Origin: Vibrio spartinae
GTDB lineage: Bacteria; Pseudomonadota; Gammaproteobacteria; Enterobacterales; Vibrionaceae
NCBI RefSeq assembly: GCF_024347135.1
Contig: NZ_AP024907.1
Span: forward strand, 3,711,001 to 3,775,000
Direction of reading: 5' to 3'
Length of the DNA: 64,000 nt
The notes beneath the pieces are model-generated. The model saw only the letters and a program-made list of their open reading frames with translations. It was not told the origin of the DNA and made no database searches. Every line of letters begins with the position of its first letter. Position 1 is the stretch's first letter. This document shows, piece after piece, positions 51,488 to 60,832 of this stretch. A program made the position numbers and the translations under genes.

Positions 51488-53125
51488 CTATTTGGATGAA
51501 AACTGGCGAAAGACAACTTCAACGGCAAAAGCACCGGGATCTTTGTTACCAGACAGGTTGTCACTGTTCAGATAAGAGGAACGACCTGCTTTCGCGTGTG
51601 TCATCACAACTGTCGCTTCGGCACCGGCTTTGGCGGCATCAATCGCTGCGGCAAAACCATCTTGTTCCCAAGCGTCCAGCGCCGGAGAAAGCGCATCGAT
51701 CATGGTGCGATCACCGGGTTTTGCCCCGCCATAAGCCATCATCTGCTCAAGACCGGATTTCAGCGCTTTGGGGAGAGAACCATGCTGTTCATAATCGCGA
51801 CCAGCCGCGGTGAACAGGATCGAAAGTAACACACCGGATGATCCTCCCATGACGGATGTCAGGCAGTCTGCGATAGTGGTCATTAAATGAGCTTTATCTT
51901 GTAACGGTAGCTGTTTTGCTGCCAACTGCGCGAATACCTGACGAGCGCCGGCGGCAAATGTCGACCCGGTGTCACCATCGCCGACAATCGCATCCAGATG
52001 ATTCAGCTCCGCTTCGATATTAATGATTGATTGACAGACTCGCTGCAAAACCACCGCTGTTTCTTCATCGTGAGACGGCTCAAACGTTTTCTTATGAATC
52101 GGGTTATCACACGGAGTCACAGGCAATTCACGACAGTGGGCCACACCCGGCCAACCAGCCGTCTCGACCTCAGATGAGAGTGCTTGAGCGATATCGTCTG
52201 TCAGTTGAATCGTTGAAAGCGAGAAACCTTTCATATCAACGGCTGTCATTAACGCACCGGTGATCATCAACTTCGCCTGTTGGCCCAGCGCTGATGCCAT
52301 GACTTCGTTCGCCACAATGTTCATCTCAATCGGGGATAAGCCACCGAGGTTATTGAGTAAAATTGCATGCTCTGTGGTCGGTTTAGCCTCTGTTAACTTA
52401 CTGACCATCATCGCAACGAGAGCTTTGGCTTTCGGTAAATCAATGGTCTCAATGCCGGGTTCACCATGAATGCCCAAACCAAGCTCTGCTTTGCCTTGTG
52501 CAATACGCTCGGCGCGTTCTGTGTCTCCCGGTAAAGAACAACTGGTTAATGCCACACCGATCGAGGCGATTTTCTCATGAGCTTCCAGAGCTGCCTGTTT
52601 TACTTGCTCAAGCGTGCCACCGTTTTCAGCCACATAGCCTGCAACTTTCTGTACCAAGAGCGTGCCGGCAATCCCGCGGGGTTGGGGGTTTTCCGGAATA
52701 GAAATATCATCACCGACGACGACCAAATCAACGTGACGTCCCATCTCTTTAGCTTTCTCAACAGCAAGCCCGAAATTGAGGCGATCGCCAGTGTAATTTT
52801 TGATGATGACTAAGCATCCGGCCTCTCCTGTCACATGCAAAATAGCACTCAGCACAGCATCGACACTCGGGGCCGCAAACAAATCACCACACACCGCAGC
52901 GGTAAGCATACCTCTACCGACAAAGCCGGCATGTGCCGGTTCATGACCAGAGCCGCCGCCACAAATCAGCGCGACTTTATCTTTGTGCCAGTCATTACGC
53001 GCGACGACTTTGATACCGTTATCAAAATCAAGCAGGGTTAAATTATCACGGCAAGCGGTGTACAACGTGCCCCGAATCGAATCCATCACGAAAGATTCTT
53101 TATGATTAAAAATTAGCTCAGACAT
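51488..53125 (-). CDS. ATP-dependent dihydroxyacetone kinase (DhaK-DhaL fusion)
   Basis: A 545-residue single-chain kinase. The DhaK domain (1-335) has ICGGGSGHEPAHAGFVGRG and the covalent-His segment GLGIHGEPGIET; the DhaL ATP domain (350-545) has AIVGDGDTGSTFAAGA and MGGSSGVLLSILF. The fusion is the ATP-using type, not the PTS-dependent type. It phosphorylates dihydroxyacetone to DHAP, which also arises from the aldolase step. It is 58 bases upstream of gldA in the same direction. Confidence 0.94.
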   Translation of the reverse strand: MSELIFNHKESFVMDSIRGTLYTACRDNLTLLDFDNGIKVVARNDWHKDKVALICGGGSGHEPAHAGFVGRGMLTAAVCGDLFAAPSVDAVLSAILHVTGEAGCLVIIKNYTGDRLNFGLAVEKAKEMGRHVDLVVVGDDISIPENPQPRGIAGTLLVQKVAGYVAENGGTLEQVKQAALEAHEKIASIGVALTSCSLPGDTERAERIAQGKAELGLGIHGEPGIETIDLPKAKALVAMMVSKLTEAKPTTEHAILLNNLGGLSPIEMNIVANEVMASALGQQAKLMITGALMTAVDMKGFSLSTIQLTDDIAQALSSEVETAGWPGVAHCRELPVTPCDNPIHKKTFEPSHDEETAVVLQRVCQSIINIEAELNHLDAIVGDGDTGSTFAAGARQVFAQLAAKQLPLQDKAHLMTTIADCLTSVMGGSSGVLLSILFTAAGRDYEQHGSLPKALKSGLEQMMAYGGAKPGDRTMIDALSPALDAWEQDGFAAAIDAAKAGAEATVVMTHAKAGRSSYLNSDNLSGNKDPGAFAVEVVFRQFSSK

Positions 53126-53160
53126 AGCGTTTCACTTTTCTTTAAATAAGTCGGGATTGC

Positions 53161-53179
53161 CCCTCCGGCTCCCGGAGGG
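53161..53179. terminator. GC-rich hairpin between yihQ and the dihydroxyacetone kinase
   Basis: CCCTCCGG and CCGGAGGG pair around CTC. It lies about 35 bases before the kinase ATG and 125 bases after the yihQ stop, reading on the minus strand; no T tract is obvious, so it may be a leader stem. Confidence 0.4.
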
Positions 53180-53231
53180 ACACATACATTTCATGTCAGG
53201 TTGAAAATCATGCGTGGACTGACGATCGTCA

Positions 53232-53309
53232 GTCCTATGACAGACAGTTCGTTCTATAACAGACAGTTAGTCCTATAACGGACAGTTATTCCCATAACAG
53301 ACAGCTAGT
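53232..53309. repeat. degenerate tandem repeat, about 4 x 19 bp, after yihQ
   Basis: Units of the form CCTATAACAGACAGTTAGT repeat about four times with small changes, ending in the yihQ stop region. GGACTGACGATCGTCAGTCC directly precedes it. Probably slippage-generated sequence. Confidence 0.65.
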
Positions 53310-55311
53310 AGCGGCTGATCTCAGCCAGCAACCGCGCATCTTTTGACTGTTGACGATAAAATACTGGGGGTTGCCCGATCGGTGCATCGACTTCAACCCA
53401 GCCACCGGTATACGTTTTACCGGACCAGACATGAACCCATTCATCTTCCGGCAGATAGAGATGTTTCACGGTTTCACCCTGGTTATAAACCGGTGCGACC
53501 AGTAAATCACGACCAAACAGATATTGATACTGTATATGATAGGCTTCGCTATCTTGCTCATAATGCATAAACAGCGGACGCTGTACCGGAATACCTTTTG
53601 TCGCATTCTCAGAGACTGCTGACTGAATATACGGTTTCAGGTGCTTGTAGATTTTTGTCATCCGCGCTAAATGAGCCATCGTTTCCGCATCAGTGTCGTA
53701 TTGATGATTGTCATCAGGGCGGTTTCCTTCATGGCTGCGCATCAGCGGTGTAAAGGCGGCCATTTCAGCCCAGCGTTGGAACAGTTCTTTCGACCGCTGA
53801 TTACCATGCAAGGTCGTGTAACCGCCGATATCGCTATGACTGATACCGTTGCCCATCAGCCCCGCAGATAACGCTGCCGGAATAACCGAAGCTAAACCAT
53901 CATCTTTTTCCCAGATAACAGACTGATCCCCCGCCCATAAGGCGTGGCAATGCCCCTGAATCCCGGTCCCGCCGGCACGCATGAAGAACAGAATATCATT
54001 CGTTTTACCGGCTTCTGCAACTGCTTCATGCTGCACTTTTGCCCAGCGGTAAGGCCATTTGTTATGCTCTATTTCTGCACTCTCCCCGTTGAATAAAGTG
54101 CAATCAGTCGGTAAATATTCACCGAAGTCGCCCATCCAACCGTCCAGTCCAAAATCAATCATGTTGTGACGAATGATATCTTTGTACCATGTGCACGCAT
54201 CCGGATTGGTAAAGTCAACCACGCCGCAATAGAACTCGCCAAAATCAACAAGGTATTTTGAGCCATCACTCTGGGTTGCCAGATAACCTTGACGCTGCGC
54301 CTCGTTATAAAGCGGAAAGTCTTGCAACACATAGGGGTTGATATAACCGAGGAAACGAATACCTTGCGCTTTCAATTGATGGATTTTGCTATCCAATTCC
54401 GGGTAAAGCGCTGCGTTCCACTGCCAGTCCCATTGCAAGCGTTTACCAAATGAGGTCATCTTGATCCCTTGCCAGTCCTGACACCAGACACCCGCCACCT
54501 CAATGCCAGCCTCTTTTGCGGCGGCGATTTTATCCAAGGTAATCTCCGTGCCGCCCTGAATACCTAAAATGACGCCGTTATATACCCATTCAGGCAATTC
54601 TGGCTGACGCCCAAATACATCGGTAATATTAGTCATTAATTCAGGAAATGAATCTTCAGCATCCAATAATAAATACTCAGGAATATTCCAGCACTGTAGT
54701 TCATGATAGGGTGCGTGAGTAAAATCAAAATCAGCGTAAGCGGTAGTTTCTAAATGGCAGAAGTATTTTTTATCTGACACAAAAGTCGGTTGCGGATAAT
54801 TGGTATTGTAATAATTCCCACCCGCTTTATCTTTAACGTCAGCTTGCCATGTCGTGTACGTATTTTTGTTACGACCAACCCCGGGCTCTGAACTCCACAG
54901 CGGGAAGTTTTTGCCACGCAAATTAAAATAACTCAACTGCTCACCACACCCGTAAACCGCTTCATCCTCAGCCGCAGCGATGCGAATCCAGAAACGGTTA
55001 TAGGTTTTATCCAATGCGGTAAATTCTATTTTCAGTCGTTTTTCTGCGGTTTCAAACACCCGTGCCGTCAGTGCATACTGACCATTCAGACTAAAGGTGA
55101 TCACACTATCATCAGAATTTTCAGTCACGGTAAATTGTGTGAGCGGCAAACGCTCAGTGAGATAGTCTTTAATATCAAAATTCCCACGATACATATCGAA
55201 GGTACTTTGACCCACACCTAAATAAAATGCAGGACTTGTTGGTGTGTGTTCTAAAATAACTCGACCCTTATGGGTGATTTTAAAACCAGTATGACTATAG
55301 GTCAGTTCCAT
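53305..55311 (-). CDS. yihQ: sulfoquinovosidase YihQ (GH31)
   Basis: A 668-residue GH31 enzyme hydrolysing SQ glycosides such as SQ-glycerol. The catalytic nucleophile lies in GWMGDFGEYLPTD and the acid/base Asp in LWAGDQSVIW. The residues known in E. coli YihQ to bind the sulfonate are conserved: Arg and Trp in FGKRLQWDW and Tyr in HSDIGGYTTL, so specificity for SQ over glucosides is well supported. ATG 55311 (GGAAG upstream) is preferred to 55350. There is no signal peptide, so it acts in the cytoplasm after import. It lies 93 bases downstream of the dctP gene. Confidence 0.96.
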   Translation of the reverse strand: MELTYSHTGFKITHKGRVILEHTPTSPAFYLGVGQSTFDMYRGNFDIKDYLTERLPLTQFTVTENSDDSVITFSLNGQYALTARVFETAEKRLKIEFTALDKTYNRFWIRIAAAEDEAVYGCGEQLSYFNLRGKNFPLWSSEPGVGRNKNTYTTWQADVKDKAGGNYYNTNYPQPTFVSDKKYFCHLETTAYADFDFTHAPYHELQCWNIPEYLLLDAEDSFPELMTNITDVFGRQPELPEWVYNGVILGIQGGTEITLDKIAAAKEAGIEVAGVWCQDWQGIKMTSFGKRLQWDWQWNAALYPELDSKIHQLKAQGIRFLGYINPYVLQDFPLYNEAQRQGYLATQSDGSKYLVDFGEFYCGVVDFTNPDACTWYKDIIRHNMIDFGLDGWMGDFGEYLPTDCTLFNGESAEIEHNKWPYRWAKVQHEAVAEAGKTNDILFFMRAGGTGIQGHCHALWAGDQSVIWEKDDGLASVIPAALSAGLMGNGISHSDIGGYTTLHGNQRSKELFQRWAEMAAFTPLMRSHEGNRPDDNHQYDTDAETMAHLARMTKIYKHLKPYIQSAVSENATKGIPVQRPLFMHYEQDSEAYHIQYQYLFGRDLLVAPVYNQGETVKHLYLPEDEWVHVWSGKTYTGGWVEVDAPIGQPPVFYRQQSKDARLLAEISRY

Positions 55312-55404
55312 AATGGCGGCTTCCAAAATTTTGAGAAAATAAAGGTGCACTCAGAATAAAGTGCACCTGATTGTTTTTAATATTTTCAGGATGTAGCTAT
55401 AAAA

Positions 55405-56454
55405 TTAATTAAGCTGAAGTTTGTAGTTTGCTTTAATTTTCATTTCGCATGTATTAATTTCCTTCTCGAAACGCTGTAGCCATTTTTTACCTTCCGCTCC
55501 ATTTTCTTTCAAAAATTCAGTTTTAACGGGTTCGGCAGCAACTCTAAATGCGTCTTTCTCTTTTGCTGTCGGGTTATAAATAACACCACCAGCCTTTTTA
55601 AATTCTTCGTAAGCGGAGTATTCTTTATGTTTGGGATAGGCACGTAAATATTGGTTCTGGGCAGCAATCCCATCGACAATGACCTGTTTCAGATCATCCG
55701 GGAATGCGTTGAATTTCTTGTCATTAAAGACCCAAGCGCCCCCCATGTAGCCGTGCCCATCCAGAATCATGTAACGAAGACTCTCATGGAATTTGTTCAT
55801 GATGATGTCAACAATACCGTTCTTCGTTCCGTCGACCATGCCGGTTGACAGTGCCGTATAAACTTCAGGCCATGCAATCGGTGTTGGAGCCCCACCCAGG
55901 GCTTTGACTAAATCCTGCTGGGTTTTGGCCGGAACAGTACGCAACTTCAGTCCTTTCACATCTTCCGGTTTTTTTACCTGCTTTTTAGTGGTTGCGATAT
56001 TACGCCAGCCACCTGAGTTTGATACCGCCATCAAGCGCACATTTGGCGCATGTTTTATAATCTCTTTGCGTACATCGCTAATGAGCTGTTCATCGTCATA
56101 AACACATTCTGCCACGCGATCGTTTGGCAAGAGATAAGGCAGATCGAATGCACCGATCGGCTTCCAAAAGTTACCCAGCTCAGGAATTGTGGTTTGAAAA
56201 TAGTCAAACATCCCGGCCTGTACCCCGGCGATACACTCTTTTGCATTAGAGCACAACTGGCCTGAAGGGTAGATATCAACTTTGATTTGGCCATTTGAGC
56301 GAGATTCAACATAGTTTTTAAATACCAGCAGTGATTGGTGGTTATAACCATCGGTGGAGGTGACATGAGGCACCGTTAATTTGTATGTTTCAGCGTTGGC
56401 AGCCCCGGCAAGCGCAAGTGAAGCAATCGCCAGGCTCAGTAATGTCTTTTTCAT
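55405..56454 (-). CDS. TRAP transporter solute-binding protein (DctP family)
   Basis: A 349-residue periplasmic protein: signal peptide MKKTLLSLAIASLALAGAAN cleaved after NAE-adjacent AxA, then a DctP fold with GLKLRTVPAKTQQDLVKALG, the carboxylate/sulfonate-binding Arg in KLRTVP, and ALSTGMVDGTKNGIVDIIMN. Other cysteines (LCSNAKECIAG) suggest a disulfide. It pairs with yihQ in an operon and would deliver SQ or SQ-glycerol to DctQ/DctM at 41.8-43.7 kb. Confidence 0.92.
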   Translation of the reverse strand: MKKTLLSLAIASLALAGAANAETYKLTVPHVTSTDGYNHQSLLVFKNYVESRSNGQIKVDIYPSGQLCSNAKECIAGVQAGMFDYFQTTIPELGNFWKPIGAFDLPYLLPNDRVAECVYDDEQLISDVRKEIIKHAPNVRLMAVSNSGGWRNIATTKKQVKKPEDVKGLKLRTVPAKTQQDLVKALGGAPTPIAWPEVYTALSTGMVDGTKNGIVDIIMNKFHESLRYMILDGHGYMGGAWVFNDKKFNAFPDDLKQVIVDGIAAQNQYLRAYPKHKEYSAYEEFKKAGGVIYNPTAKEKDAFRVAAEPVKTEFLKENGAEGKKWLQRFEKEINTCEMKIKANYKLQLN

Positions 56455-56976
56455 ATATTTTCCCTTTTACATTATTGGATTATTGATTCCGACTCTTCTT
56501 ATTATGCTTTATTCCGTCGAAGAGCAGTTTTTATAATTCTTAGATAACTCACGAGAGTGAGGCTAGTCACAACCTTATTTTGTGTTCCATTATCGTGAAA
56601 AAATATAATCAATTTAAAATTTCACAATGAAATAATATCGTTCTGAAAATATGTATCTCAACACACAAGTAAAGTGCAACGAAATAACGAATATGACCTT
56701 AAGCAATTCATCTTGTTGCATTGCAATATCACAACAAAATAGCGAATAAATATGAATCAAATGCCATACCTTGAATATGGTAATAACCGGTGCACGAAAA
56801 TAGCCCGTAAACAGATTGACACCTGTAAAGAGAGCACCCCATCAATCAAAGTAAACCGAACAATAAAACCAGCAAAAGACATCAATGCGCTTATTTTCGT
56901 TCCCACATACTTGACTATAAAAAACCTGATCGATTAGTTATAATGAAAAAAATTCAGTTTTTGAGTCCAAAACGGA
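56455..56976. other. divergent promoter region of dctP-yihQ and the LysR gene
   Basis: About 520 AT-rich bases. No gene is supported; a 61-codon frame at 56752 has no ribosome site. Candidate LysR sites with the T-N11-A pattern are numerous and I cannot single one out. Confidence 0.5.
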
Positions 56977-57855
56977 ATGGATATAGATTTACTTCGCACT
57001 TTCTGCCAGCTTGCTGCTGATAAAAACTATCGTGTCGCTTCAGAGCACCTATATATTACGCAGTCTGCACTCACCAAAAAGATCAAGCGGCTAGAAGAAC
57101 AGCTCAATGTGGTATTATTTGATCGAGGTCGCCATGGGGCAGCATTGACCCCGATGGGAAGCGTCCTGCTACCGGAAGCGAAACGTGTGCTGAAAGGATT
57201 TGAGTCATTCCGGACTCTGGCTGCATTTGTCGCTGAGGGCACCTCAGGGCATCTGAACATTGGTTATGGTATTTCTTCATTTCATGAAGCCCCCGAGTAC
57301 ATCGCTCGCTTCAAGCAGAACTATCCGGATGTTCATGTCACCCTCAATGATTACCCATCTCATAAACTGGTCGAAGAACTCCTGAGCGGCAATCTGCAAC
57401 TGGGGTTTGATCGTCTCCCGGTCGAGCCGCCATTAACCGCAATCCCCCTCTTCTCTGATCGGCTCTCCATCGCCATTCATCAAGAAGAAAATATTGATGA
57501 ACAACATTTATGGCAGTCATTGAGCCATCATCATTATCTTGCGCTCAGTCGGGATAAAAACCCGACGATGAACAAACATATCACCACTTATCTGTGGGAA
57601 ACGCAGCAAAGACCGAATGTTGTTGAAGAAGCAGACGACATTATTACCTTGCTTGCTTTAGTCTCTGCCCGTTTGGGTTACACCATTATTCCGGCAAGCG
57701 TTGCACGTATCAGTCAGCCACAGATCCGCTTTATTCCGTTAGAAGGTGATCATGCTAAATGGTTGGTCGGTTTGTTATGGAATGCTAATTTTTCCGACCC
57801 GGTACGGCGCGCGTTTATTCAGAAAGTGGAAGAAGATACTGAAACAACGCAATAA
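56977..57855 (+). CDS. LysR-family transcriptional regulator
   Basis: A 292-residue LysR-type regulator: N-terminal winged HTH (FCQLAADKNYRVASEHLYIT then QSALTKKIKRLEEQLNVVLF, residues 8-55) and a substrate-binding domain (GHLNIGYGISSFHEAPEYIA onward). It is divergent from dctP-yihQ and probably controls them, separately from the DeoR regulator. The ribosome site is weak (CGGA just before the ATG). Confidence 0.9.
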   Translation: MDIDLLRTFCQLAADKNYRVASEHLYITQSALTKKIKRLEEQLNVVLFDRGRHGAALTPMGSVLLPEAKRVLKGFESFRTLAAFVAEGTSGHLNIGYGISSFHEAPEYIARFKQNYPDVHVTLNDYPSHKLVEELLSGNLQLGFDRLPVEPPLTAIPLFSDRLSIAIHQEENIDEQHLWQSLSHHHYLALSRDKNPTMNKHITTYLWETQQRPNVVEEADDIITLLALVSARLGYTIIPASVARISQPQIRFIPLEGDHAKWLVGLLWNANFSDPVRRAFIQKVEEDTETTQ

Positions 57856-57957
57856 TGTCGGAGAGAGCTCAGAGGACAGCGATATGCCTTTAGAAACATG
57901 ACTTTCTTGTCGATGATTTCCCAGCCGTTTTTCATTTTCACCAAGACTTATCGCAGC

Positions 57958-57994
57958 TCAGCCTCTGGGTGCGCTGGTCGCAACCAGAGGCTGA
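57958..57994. terminator. hairpin after the LysR gene
   Basis: TCAGCCTCTGG (57958-57968) pairs with CCAGAGGCTGA (57984-57994), eleven perfect pairs. It is placed between the convergent LysR gene and yijD and marks the border between the SQ island and the core genome. Confidence 0.65.
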
Positions 57995-58028
57995 CGACAA
58001 TAAAAAGGCGTCCGGCGCCAATAGTCGC

Positions 58029-58385
58029 CTAATGTTTGCCCCAGTAACCCATTTTCCGGGCAATCCAGGTCATGAGCAGTAATACCACGACAATCGCGAA
58101 AAAGTTCGAACCAGACTCGGGGTACTGCGCTTTGACAAAGGCCGAGTGACCAAAAGCACCGACAAAAAAGCAGGCGAGTCCGACCAGCGGAAAATCTTCA
58201 GAGACCGGCTGACGCAAGTACTCTTGATACAATGCCTGAACAGCGAGAATTAACGCGATCCAAGGAAAAATAGAAAACGTGATTTCACTCATTGTCATAG
58301 AAGACAGAATGGCATCACCACATACGCCGACAATAAAAGCAAGAATCAGATTCTTGCGCTCTGAAGTATTTTTTTGACTCGACAT
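58029..58385 (-). CDS. yijD: inner membrane protein YijD
   Basis: A 118-residue protein with four hydrophobic segments (AFIVGVCGDAILSS, WIALILAVQALYQEY, VGLACFFVGAFGHSAF, FFAIVVVLLLMTWIARK), the DUF1422 family. Its place directly after fabR, with start and stop sharing one base, is conserved from E. coli to vibrios. Function unknown. Confidence 0.92.
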   Translation of the reverse strand: MSSQKNTSERKNLILAFIVGVCGDAILSSMTMSEITFSIFPWIALILAVQALYQEYLRQPVSEDFPLVGLACFFVGAFGHSAFVKAQYPESGSNFFAIVVVLLLMTWIARKMGYWGKH

Positions 58386-59017
58386 TAATCAACTCCATCT
58401 CTCTGTTGATGTTTACGCGCAGCAGCCCGATAGCTTGCCGCACCTTTGGCAATCATTCTTAACTGAACAATTAATCGTTCTGCCAGTTCGTCCCGCTCAC
58501 TCTTATCCAGATCCATCGCTTCTGCGCCTGAGCTAAACACCAGTGTCACGGAAGCTTCTGCCTGAGGCGCTGCAATTTCTCGCGCTAAGCCATTGAGGAC
58601 AAGGTATTCGGTCAGTTCGGCAGAAAAATGTTGGATCTCTCTGGCAACGGCTGCCCGAAAGTCATAAGACGTTCCGGAGCGTTCTCTCAGCAATAAACGA
58701 AACACATTGGGACTGTTTTCAATAAATTCCATGAAGGTCTCGACCGAGGTGCGAATCACACTGCCTTTGGTCGCAATACGCTGTCGTGCCTGGCGCATCA
58801 GTTGTCGCAGTAATAATCCCCCTTCATCAACCATCGTCAGCCCTAACTCATTCATGTCACCAAAATGGCGATAAAATGAGGTCGGAGCAATACCGGCTTC
58901 TCTGGCGACCTCTCTCAGGCTCAAACTGGAAAAACTCTGTTGTGCGCTCAATTGGCGAAATGCAGCATCAATTAATGAACGACGGGTTTTTTCTTTCTGT
59001 TGAGCACGGATTCCCAT
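58385..59017 (-). CDS. fabR: unsaturated fatty acid repressor FabR
   Basis: A 210-residue TetR-family repressor that with FadR sets unsaturated fatty acid synthesis (fabA, fabB). The N-terminus [20 protein letters not shown] and the [23 protein letters not shown] match FabR closely, as does [21 protein letters not shown] use ATG 59017 to match the family start; the annotated-length alternative starts at a TTG three codons earlier. Divergent from sthA. Confidence 0.94.
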   Translation of the reverse strand: MGIRAQQKEKTRRSLIDAAFRQLSAQQSFSSLSLREVAREAGIAPTSFYRHFGDMNELGLTMVDEGGLLLRQLMRQARQRIATKGSVIRTSVETFMEFIENSPNVFRLLLRERSGTSYDFRAAVAREIQHFSAELTEYLVLNGLAREIAAPQAEASVTLVFSSGAEAMDLDKSERDELAERLIVQLRMIAKGAASYRAAARKHQQRDGVD

Positions 59018-59192
59018 GGCGTACAATTCCTAAATCACAGCTAAAAACAATCTACTATAACGCGAATTACTTTTTTATCGATAAACAATATCTCATCCCG
59101 CCCAAAATTGTCTATTCAAACTGATTTCACGCGACTATCAACGATCATGATCACTGCTCACATAGCAGAACAGCGACACAGGTAAACAATAC

Positions 59193-59231
59193 GTTACAAT
59201 GATCTGTTACAATAATGCGTTACAATATAAG
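59193..59231. repeat. three 13-bp direct repeats in the sthA promoter region
   Basis: GTTACAAT recurs at 59193, 59206 and 59219 with a 13-base period, 40-75 bases before the sthA ATG. Each copy holds a TACAAT that could serve as a -10 box, or the set could be regulator sites. Confidence 0.6.
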
Positions 59232-59269
59232 TACCAAAAAAAACCAACGTATATTCATCAGGAAGTCAT

Positions 59270-60670
59270 ATGTCAGAGACTCATCATTTCGATGCGATTG
59301 TCATCGGTAGTGGTCCCGGCGGTGAAGGTGCCGCGATGGGGCTAACCAAAGTAGGGCTGAATGTCGCCATCGTTGAAAAAGAGCAAAGTGTCGGGGGCGG
59401 ATGCACCCATTGGGGCACGATTCCCTCAAAAGCCTTAAGACATGCCGTCAGCCGTATCATCGAATTTAACAGCAATCCGCTGTTTTGCCATAACAACACC
59501 AGCCTCCATGCCACATTCCCCAATATTTTGTTACACGCCAAATCCGTCATCGATAAACAGACGCGATTACGGCAGGGGTTTTATGATCGCAACAAATGTA
59601 CGTTACTGTTTGGTGTCGCCCAGTTTGTCGATAGTCACACCATCGAAATTCTTCAGCCTGATGGCAGCAAAGAACGTTATACCGCAGATAAATTTGTGCT
59701 CGCCACCGGTTCGCGCCCCTATCAGCCTGATGATGTCGATTTCAATCACCCTCGGATCTACGATAGTGACTCGATCCTCAACTTGGAACATGATCCGCGC
59801 CATATCCTCATCTATGGTGCTGGGGTAATTGGCTGTGAATATGCGTCGATCTTCCGTGGACTTGGGGTAAAAGCTGACCTGATCAATACCCGTGACCGTT
59901 TATTATCTTTTCTGGATAATGAAGTCTCAGATGCGCTGTCATACCATTTCTGGAATAACGGTGTGGTGATTCGTAATGATGAAACCTATCAAAGCATTGA
60001 AGGTTGCCAAGACGGGGTGATAGTTCACCTGAAATCAGGCAAGAAAATGAAGGCTGACTGCCTGCTCTATGCCAACGGCAGAGCGGGCAACACGGATCGA
60101 TTAAATCTTGAAGTACTCGGATTAGCCGCTGACTCTCGTGGTCAACTGGCCGTCAATCGCAGTTATCAAACCGAGGCGGAACATGTTTATGCCGTCGGTG
60201 ATGTGATTGGCTACCCGAGCCTCGCCAGCGCGGCTTATGACCAAGGCCGGTTCGTGGCACAAATCATTGCATTCGGGGCGAGTAACAGTCAGCTAATTGA
60301 AGATATTCCGACCGGGATATACACCATTCCTGAAATCAGTTCCGTCGGCAAAACCGAGCAGGAGCTGACCAATGCCAAAATCCCTTATGAGGTGGGCCGT
60401 TCTTCTTTTAAACATCTGGCACGCGCGCAAATTGCAGGTACGGATGTGGGGAGTTTGAAGATTTTGTTCCACCGGGAAACCAAAGAGATCCTCGGGATTC
60501 ACTGTTTCGGTGAACGGGCTGCGGAAATTATTCATATCGGTCAAGCCATCATGGAACAAAAAGGCGCCGCCAATACCATTGAATATTTCGTCAATACGAC
60601 CTTTAACTATCCAACGATGGCGGAAGCCTATCGGGTCGCGGCATTAAATGGGTTGAACCGCCTGTTCTAA
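59270..60670 (+). CDS. sthA: soluble pyridine nucleotide transhydrogenase SthA
   Basis: A 466-residue FAD flavoprotein moving reducing equivalents between NADPH and NADH. FAD site [20 protein letters not shown]; the region where relatives have a redox disulfide reads [18 protein letters not shown], as in SthA; NAD(P) site [16 protein letters not shown]; and the C-terminal dimer motif [19 protein letters not shown]. The length matches E. coli SthA, and the gene order next to fabR-yijD is conserved. Confidence 0.97.
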   Translation: MSETHHFDAIVIGSGPGGEGAAMGLTKVGLNVAIVEKEQSVGGGCTHWGTIPSKALRHAVSRIIEFNSNPLFCHNNTSLHATFPNILLHAKSVIDKQTRLRQGFYDRNKCTLLFGVAQFVDSHTIEILQPDGSKERYTADKFVLATGSRPYQPDDVDFNHPRIYDSDSILNLEHDPRHILIYGAGVIGCEYASIFRGLGVKADLINTRDRLLSFLDNEVSDALSYHFWNNGVVIRNDETYQSIEGCQDGVIVHLKSGKKMKADCLLYANGRAGNTDRLNLEVLGLAADSRGQLAVNRSYQTEAEHVYAVGDVIGYPSLASAAYDQGRFVAQIIAFGASNSQLIEDIPTGIYTIPEISSVGKTEQELTNAKIPYEVGRSSFKHLARAQIAGTDVGSLKILFHRETKEILGIHCFGERAAEIIHIGQAIMEQKGAANTIEYFVNTTFNYPTMAEAYRVAALNGLNRLF

Positions 60671-60832
60671 TCGAGAGGCAATTTACTTGCAGGCTTCACT
60701 TGCGCAAGGGGTTTTGTCTTTCCGTCTTTGATGCTTGGTTTTGTCTCGTGGCCGGTTTTTTTTGCACACTCGGTTTTTTACACGCTCGGTTTTTTTGCAC
60801 ATTAAGCCTGCCACGATACGAGCAATACCTCA

